This document shows, one piece after another, positions 62,001 through 64,000 of a stretch of 64,000 bases of DNA. The DNA is from UBA7985 sp965661545. GTDB lineage: Bacteria > Pseudomonadota > Alphaproteobacteria > UBA7985. How positions within the stretch are numbered: position 1 is the stretch's first letter; every line of letters starts with the position of its first letter. A program made the position numbers and the translations under genes. The notes below the pieces were generated by a model. It was not told the origin of the DNA. It worked only from the letters and a program-made list of their open reading frames with translations, and made no database searches. The DNA is taken from positions 22,236-86,235 of the forward strand of contig CBFIEF010000011.1 in assembly GCA_965661545.1 (NCBI GenBank). The letters run 5' to 3'.

Positions 62001-62519
62001 GTGGTCAGTGTTACCGCTGAAAGTGCCCTGCCGCTGCCCAAAGGCGGCTGGCTGGGCTCTATGGAGCTATTAGACTTCATGGTGGTCGATGCCCCCATCA
62101 TGGTTCAGCTGCTGTCTCTCGCCTCACTAACGGGTATGCTGGAGCTCGCAGCAGCAGGTGGCTTGCAATTCACGAACCTCACCAGCAACTTCACGTATGG
62201 GAACAGCGCGCTTTATCTCGATGACTTGCGCATGGCTGGACCATCTCTGGGTTTAACAACTGAAGGATCCATAGACTTTGAAGCCAAGCGGTTCGCGCTC
62301 CAAGGCAATGTTACGCCCTTTAACCTCGTGAGCGAAATCGCAGGTTCGATCCCCATCTTGGGCCAAGTGCTCACCGGCACCGATGGTGGCGGGGTCTTCT
62401 CTGCGGGCTACAAAGTTAACGGGCCTTTCGCTGACCCGGATGTCATCCTGAACCCGTTCCAGATCTTGACCCCCGGCATTTACCGCCAGTGGTTCCAGGA
62501 CATTGTCGGCCATAACTGA
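59025..62519 (+). CDS. giant AsmA-like / DUF3971 membrane protein
   Basis: About 1164 residues. One N-terminal membrane helix (LLTFVLFLVVAGTVGLVFVL), then a long series of beta-rich repeats ending in an AsmA-like C-terminal domain: GVVSVTAESALPLPKGGWLG, LLSLASLTGMLELAAAGG and VNGPFADPDVILNPFQIL. The combination of DUF3971 and AsmA_2-type motifs puts it with YhdP/TamB-like proteins, which bridge the periplasm and move phospholipids to the outer membrane. That function is inferred from the family. The start could be GTG at 59001 or the ATG at 59025 (MNWLVRLL); neither has a strong ribosome-binding site. Monocistronic. Confidence 0.85.
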   Translation: MNWLVRLLTFVLFLVVAGTVGLVFVLERASRYPVEADFLTPWLERNASEQIQGGVVSIQKTRIALEPGEGGARLLLTGVNASGGSVSAPLDVGEMMVAVSLPDLLVGNLRLTRITIRDLSFGARRKSDGQFDFSVVPGSNLTDISGLNPVPGLGSVAEASENRTPAPSAAPRLAPLDQLRGMLLERNGLLSRFEELKLTGGSLVFDDVPNDERVVVHDATMTFASDDNQARLNVDGLFEIGQSLADGSVVLTTPLEARGLELTTSMSDIAPSDLAAYLPPELYLQERTDPVDFQVSASMSDEAVIDRFSLQQYEVGALRGSKPTFAPLQPTATATGRKRDGGAGGWSLALQTPSTTFDAEPALREILRNVMDFDGEVSGAVELDVAEDGELLKARFNARIDAGRASIPSLYLQPIMLNGGRLIGAYSPEGLAFETFEISPVINGRSFAAAKLDLDIAMLPAGVQRIRLRAENTWQLSKEEALALWPNALDDPGRRWFRENIANARTTGQNLTLDVEIGGAQNILHDLRAELGFYGGALKLSDGLGYASGAAGQMEIDNGLYSVALDQARVGPISTGQSTIKVDLRNSGDPRVTVRSSTFNGPIRESLSFLSQAGVGLEDLATQLPIQKTSGLMQGKGDIFLSLAQPALSRPDFDIQLNLQDLGIRDFLGGLPISAEALPVRVTPDRIAGSGAVFLGQMSSDAVLDLRMDNNTLQNLSLSAAFSGDISHTGTLLGSMPDYVKGEISGDMSFNQDLNGRQSMVIEANLGRSIIDLSPLPYYKPIGQPTMAEARLSFSQNRLLRIDSFKVDGPALHLMGRVEMTANGEHLSRAELRNLIIGDSNLGTLTLKNEPQYMQIVINDGRLDGRPIIESILENQGKRNASIVTGDTPASAASITQKPWIINVAGIRRFVVPGGKSFTDINLSATIDDGAVIQFVLDAQSPANVRGRPAELGNFRASLTPQANGFYRLTFDSDDAGSLFSTLNLTDEIRGGVVSVTAESALPLPKGGWLGSMELLDFMVVDAPIMVQLLSLASLTGMLELAAAGGLQFTNLTSNFTYGNSALYLDDLRMAGPSLGLTTEGSIDFEAKRFALQGNVTPFNLVSEIAGSIPILGQVLTGTDGGGVFSAGYKVNGPFADPDVILNPFQILTPGIYRQWFQDIVGHN

Positions 62520-62581
62520 ATCCCCCCGAATGCTGCCCGTACCAACCGGATCTTCTCCCACCCCATAGAACTGTATCACAG

Positions 62582-62658
62582 CCGAGGACAGGGCTGGCGG
62601 CGGTTTCTGAGCCACAAGGCGCAGAAACCGGGGTCAGGCGCGGGAGCCCTGTCCTCGG
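62582..62658. repeat. long nested palindrome
   Basis: Outer arms CCGAGGACAGGGCT (62582-62595) and AGCCCTGTCCTCGG (62645-62658) pair perfectly over 14 bp; inside, GGTTTCTG (62602-62609) pairs with CAGAAACC (62622-62629). No T-run on either side. It could be a structured RNA, a transcript-end protector, or a copy of an extragenic palindromic repeat. Confidence 0.7.
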
Positions 62659-62728
62659 GGAAAGAGCCACGTCGCGGAGCGGCGTGACCGCTTGGCTGCA
62701 CCATCCACGACGACACCTCCGATCCCCA

Positions 62729-62761
62729 TAAAAACGGCGCTCTACCAACAGACAGAGCGCC
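62729..62761 (-). terminator. leftward rho-independent terminator
   Basis: AGAGCGCC (62754-62761) and GGCGCTCT (62736-62743) pair over eight bases; on the leftward strand the stem is followed by G and five T. It lies 28 nt beyond the stop of the possible short ORF, and a second 200 nt beyond the ribosomal terminator, which suggests a separate short leftward transcript. Confidence 0.7.
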
Positions 62762-62789
62762 AAAAACATCGCCTAAAGCTGACGGCTTG

Positions 62790-62921
62790 CTAGCCAAGAA
62801 AGATATTGAAGTACCCCAGCAGTCTCCAATTCACTTGCAGCTCAAACTCAGTCCCGTTCTCCACAACAAACGAATGATCCACCAACTTTGCGCGTCCATC
62901 GGCAAAAGTAGGGGCAGACAC
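62790..62921 (-). CDS. possible 43-residue ORF or gene remnant
   Basis: Read leftward from GTG at 62921 to TAG at 62790. The peptide begins VSAPTFADGRAKLVDHSF and ends NWRLLGYFNIFLG; it looks protein-like, with alternating hydrophobic strands, and the frame is open for about eleven codons more upstream (DQDERSSEL) before a TGA. GGAG lies three nt before the GTG, too close for a good site, and no ATG is available. A leftward terminator follows it. It could be a short gene, or the end of a gene whose front was lost. No family is recognised. Confidence 0.3.
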   Translation of the reverse strand: MSAPTFADGRAKLVDHSFVVENGTEFELQVNWRLLGYFNIFLG

Positions 62922-62956
62922 CAACTCCGATGACCGTTCGTCCTGGTCACATCATG

Positions 62957-62990
62957 AAAAAAAAGGGCGCACCCAACGGGAGCGCCCTTT
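62957..62990 (-). terminator. strong rho-independent terminator of the S10 operon
   Basis: On the leftward strand AAAGGGCGC (from 62990-62982) pairs with GCGCCCTTT (62970-62962) and is followed by a T-run read from the A-run at 62957-62964. It lies 50 nt after the rpsQ stop and ends the ribosomal transcript there. Confidence 0.92.
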
Positions 62991-63040
62991 CGAAATGATC
63001 ATCACCGGCTAAGCCAAAGAAACAGGTCCGTTACCGGCAC

Positions 63041-63274
63041 CTAGTCTTCGTAAACCACCTCGAAGCGCTTGGACTTCGATACCGGAGGACACTCACGGAT
63101 CGAAACCTTCTGGCCAATCTCACACTTGTTCTGTGGATCGTGCGCCGCGTACTTCTTGGATTTCTTCAAGAACTTTTTGTAGATCGGGTGCATGATGCGA
63201 CGTTCAACAAGAACGGTCGCAGTCTGATCAGCTTTATTGGAGACCACAGTCCCCCGCATGACACGGATAGGCAT
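63041..63274 (-). CDS. rpsQ: small ribosomal subunit protein uS17
   Basis: 77 residues. It binds 16S rRNA early in 30S assembly. The OB-fold motifs RGTVVSNKADQTATVLVERR, HPIYKKFLKKSKKYAAHDP and VSIRECPPVSKSKRFEVV are those of S17. It abuts rpmC with no gap and is the last gene of this ribosomal operon; in most bacteria rplN would follow, but here a terminator does. Confidence 0.97.
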   Translation of the reverse strand: MPIRVMRGTVVSNKADQTATVLVERRIMHPIYKKFLKKSKKYAAHDPQNKCEIGQKVSIRECPPVSKSKRFEVVYED

Positions 63275-63478
63275 TTACGCGGCCTCCCCAGAGAGCTTCT
63301 TTTCGTTAATAATGGTCTTCGCGCGCGCAATCTCTTTCTTGAGCTGGCGCATGCGAGCGGTACTGTTAAGAACCAAGTTGGCCTGCTGGAAGCGCAGGTT
63401 CATCAGTTCCTGACGACCATCGAGAATATATTTCCGCAGTCCCTCAACGGACATGCCACGCATATCAGTAGCTTTCAT
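63275..63478 (-). CDS. rpmC: large ribosomal subunit protein uL29
   Basis: 67 residues, two antiparallel helices: MSVEGLRKYILDGRQELMNL and then RFQQANLVLNS ... ARMRQLKKEIARAKTIINEK, matching L29. L29 sits at the peptide exit tunnel and contacts the signal recognition particle and trigger factor. It lies 28 nt after rplP and directly abuts rpsQ. Confidence 0.96.
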   Translation of the reverse strand: MKATDMRGMSVEGLRKYILDGRQELMNLRFQQANLVLNSTARMRQLKKEIARAKTIINEKKLSGEAA

Positions 63479-63506
63479 CGCTTTGCGTCCTTCTTATCCG
63501 TTAGAG

Positions 63507-63926
63507 TTACATGAGGCCCGGAATACGCTCAACGAACTTCGTCTTGATCGGCAGCTTAGCTGCAGCAAGCTCGAAAGCCTCTTGAGCGACATCACGAGGA
63601 ACACCGTCTACTTCGAACAGGATCCGACCAGGAGCCACTCGCATGGCCCAGTAATCTGGGGAACCTTTACCCTTACCCTGGCGAACTTCGGCAGGCTTGG
63701 AAGTAACTGGCAGATCAGGGAACACCCGGATCCATAGTTTCCCTGCACGACGCATACGACGGTTAATCGTACGACGCGCAGCTTCAATTTGCCGAGCTGT
63801 GATCCGCTGTCCGGTCTGAGCCTTCAAGCCGAACGAGCCAAAGGACATGGTGTACCCACCCTTGGCTTTGCCCGTCAAACGGCCCTTATGGGCTTTGCGA
63901 AATTTGGTACGTTTTGGCTGTAGCAT
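63507..63926 (-). CDS. rplP: large ribosomal subunit protein uL16
   Basis: 139 residues, as in other bacteria. Starts MLQPKRTKFRKAHKGRLTGK; conserved RITARQIEAARRTINRRMRR, GKLWIRVFPDLPVTSKP and GKGKGSPDYWAMRVAPGRIL follow. L16 helps place tRNA at the A site; the Arg in RMRRAGK region and the loop with GKGKG are conserved. It begins 17 nt after the rpsC stop. Confidence 0.97.
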   Translation of the reverse strand: MLQPKRTKFRKAHKGRLTGKAKGGYTMSFGSFGLKAQTGQRITARQIEAARRTINRRMRRAGKLWIRVFPDLPVTSKPAEVRQGKGKGSPDYWAMRVAPGRILFEVDGVPRDVAQEAFELAAAKLPIKTKFVERIPGLM

Positions 63927-63943
63927 GACTTCTGCCTAACCCT

Positions 63944-64000
63944 TTAGTTACGCGCGCCGGCGTTATTACCGCCCGCACCCGTGCTCGTTGCCTGAGCACC
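63944..64000 (-). CDS. rpsC: C-terminal end of small ribosomal subunit protein uS3 (partial)
   Basis: The last 18 codons and TAA of a leftward gene are in the window, reading GAQATSTGAGGNNAGARN. Its place directly before rplP in the S10 order identifies it as rpsC; the low-complexity Gly/Asn/Ala tail agrees with the variable C-termini of alphaproteobacterial S3. The body of the gene lies beyond 64000. Confidence 0.85.
   Translation of the reverse strand, partial: GAQATSTGAGGNNAGARN

Larger units (their letters stand above)
62520..63040. other. 521-bp intergenic region between the AsmA-like gene and the S10 operon
   Basis: The largest gap in the window. From left to right it holds a nested palindrome (62582-62658), a small hairpin CACGTCG/CGGCGTG near 62671-62689, a leftward terminator (62729-62761), a possible 43-codon ORF (62790-62921) and the strong leftward terminator of the ribosomal genes (62957-62990). 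It is where rplN and the spc operon would usually begin. Confidence 0.8.

Noticed and set aside
62443..62797. Leftward open frames through the nested palindrome next to the AsmA-like gene
   Set aside because: Arg/Gly-rich composition from the palindrome, overlap with the end of the AsmA-like gene and no start signal.

Overview
The window reads as ordinary chromosomal DNA of an alphaproteobacterium, moderately GC-rich and very gene-dense. The evidence is the alphaproteobacterial type of SOS box (GTTC-N7-GTTC) before lexA, the neighbourhood aroQ-accB-accC-aat-DUF2155, a DUF1491 gene behind prfC, and the trpGDC-moaC-moeA-lexA block. I see no insertion sequence, prophage, CRISPR array, tRNA or rRNA. 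The genus cannot be fixed from this sequence; the gene content fits a free-living, possibly marine, heterotroph.

Layout. 1-6.7 kb: the tail of a GTPase that looks like HflX, a divergent AlkC-like repair protein, then trpG-trpD-trpC-moaC-moeA and lexA, the last with two SOS boxes. 6.8-14.4 kb: gltX, a ComEC-type channel, citrate synthase, an unknown secreted protein and class II DAHP synthase. 14.7-23.0 kb: a leftward five-gene fatty-acid operon (acyl-CoA ligase, thiolase, hydratase/dehydrogenase fusion, acyl-CoA dehydrogenase, flavoprotein). 23.2-29.6 kb: the phosphate regulon core phoR, pstC, pstA, pstB, phoB, with a three-repeat PhoB site before pstC but no pstS or phoU. 29.9-31.8 kb: two envelope lipoproteins facing each other. 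32.1-39.7 kb: uup, prfC, DUF1491, a large coiled-coil OmpA-domain protein and selO. 39.7-46.8 kb: a DM13-like membrane protein, an L,D-transpeptidase, tdk, a HisN-type phosphatase, yaaA, a DEAD-box helicase with a repetitive Arg/Gly tail, and a LEA14-like lipoprotein. 46.8-50.2 kb: a leftward operon cysE, cysteine desulfurase, tupB, tupA, each gene overlapping the next by 4 nt. 50.4-54.5 kb: a small conserved protein, DUF2155, aat, accC, accB, aroQ. 54.8-62.5 kb: a DsbA-like protein, an aminotransferase, a TetR regulator, a DUF455 ferritin-like protein, bcp and a giant AsmA-like protein. 62.5-64.0 kb: a structured intergenic region and the end of the S10 ribosomal operon (rpsC, rplP, rpmC, rpsQ), closed by a strong terminator where the spc operon would normally follow.

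Most genes are housekeeping. The points that stand out are structural: two long tail-to-tail overlaps (helicase/yaaA, aat/DUF2155) in which an added C-terminal tail is encoded antisense to a conserved domain; a tungstate importer without its ATPase, coupled to cysteine and sulfur genes; a Pho locus without phoU and with a PhoR that has no membrane anchor; a 117-bp in-frame tandem repeat; and a 521-bp gap after the S10 operon with a long nested palindrome and a possible short ORF. I found no convincing new defence or mobile system.
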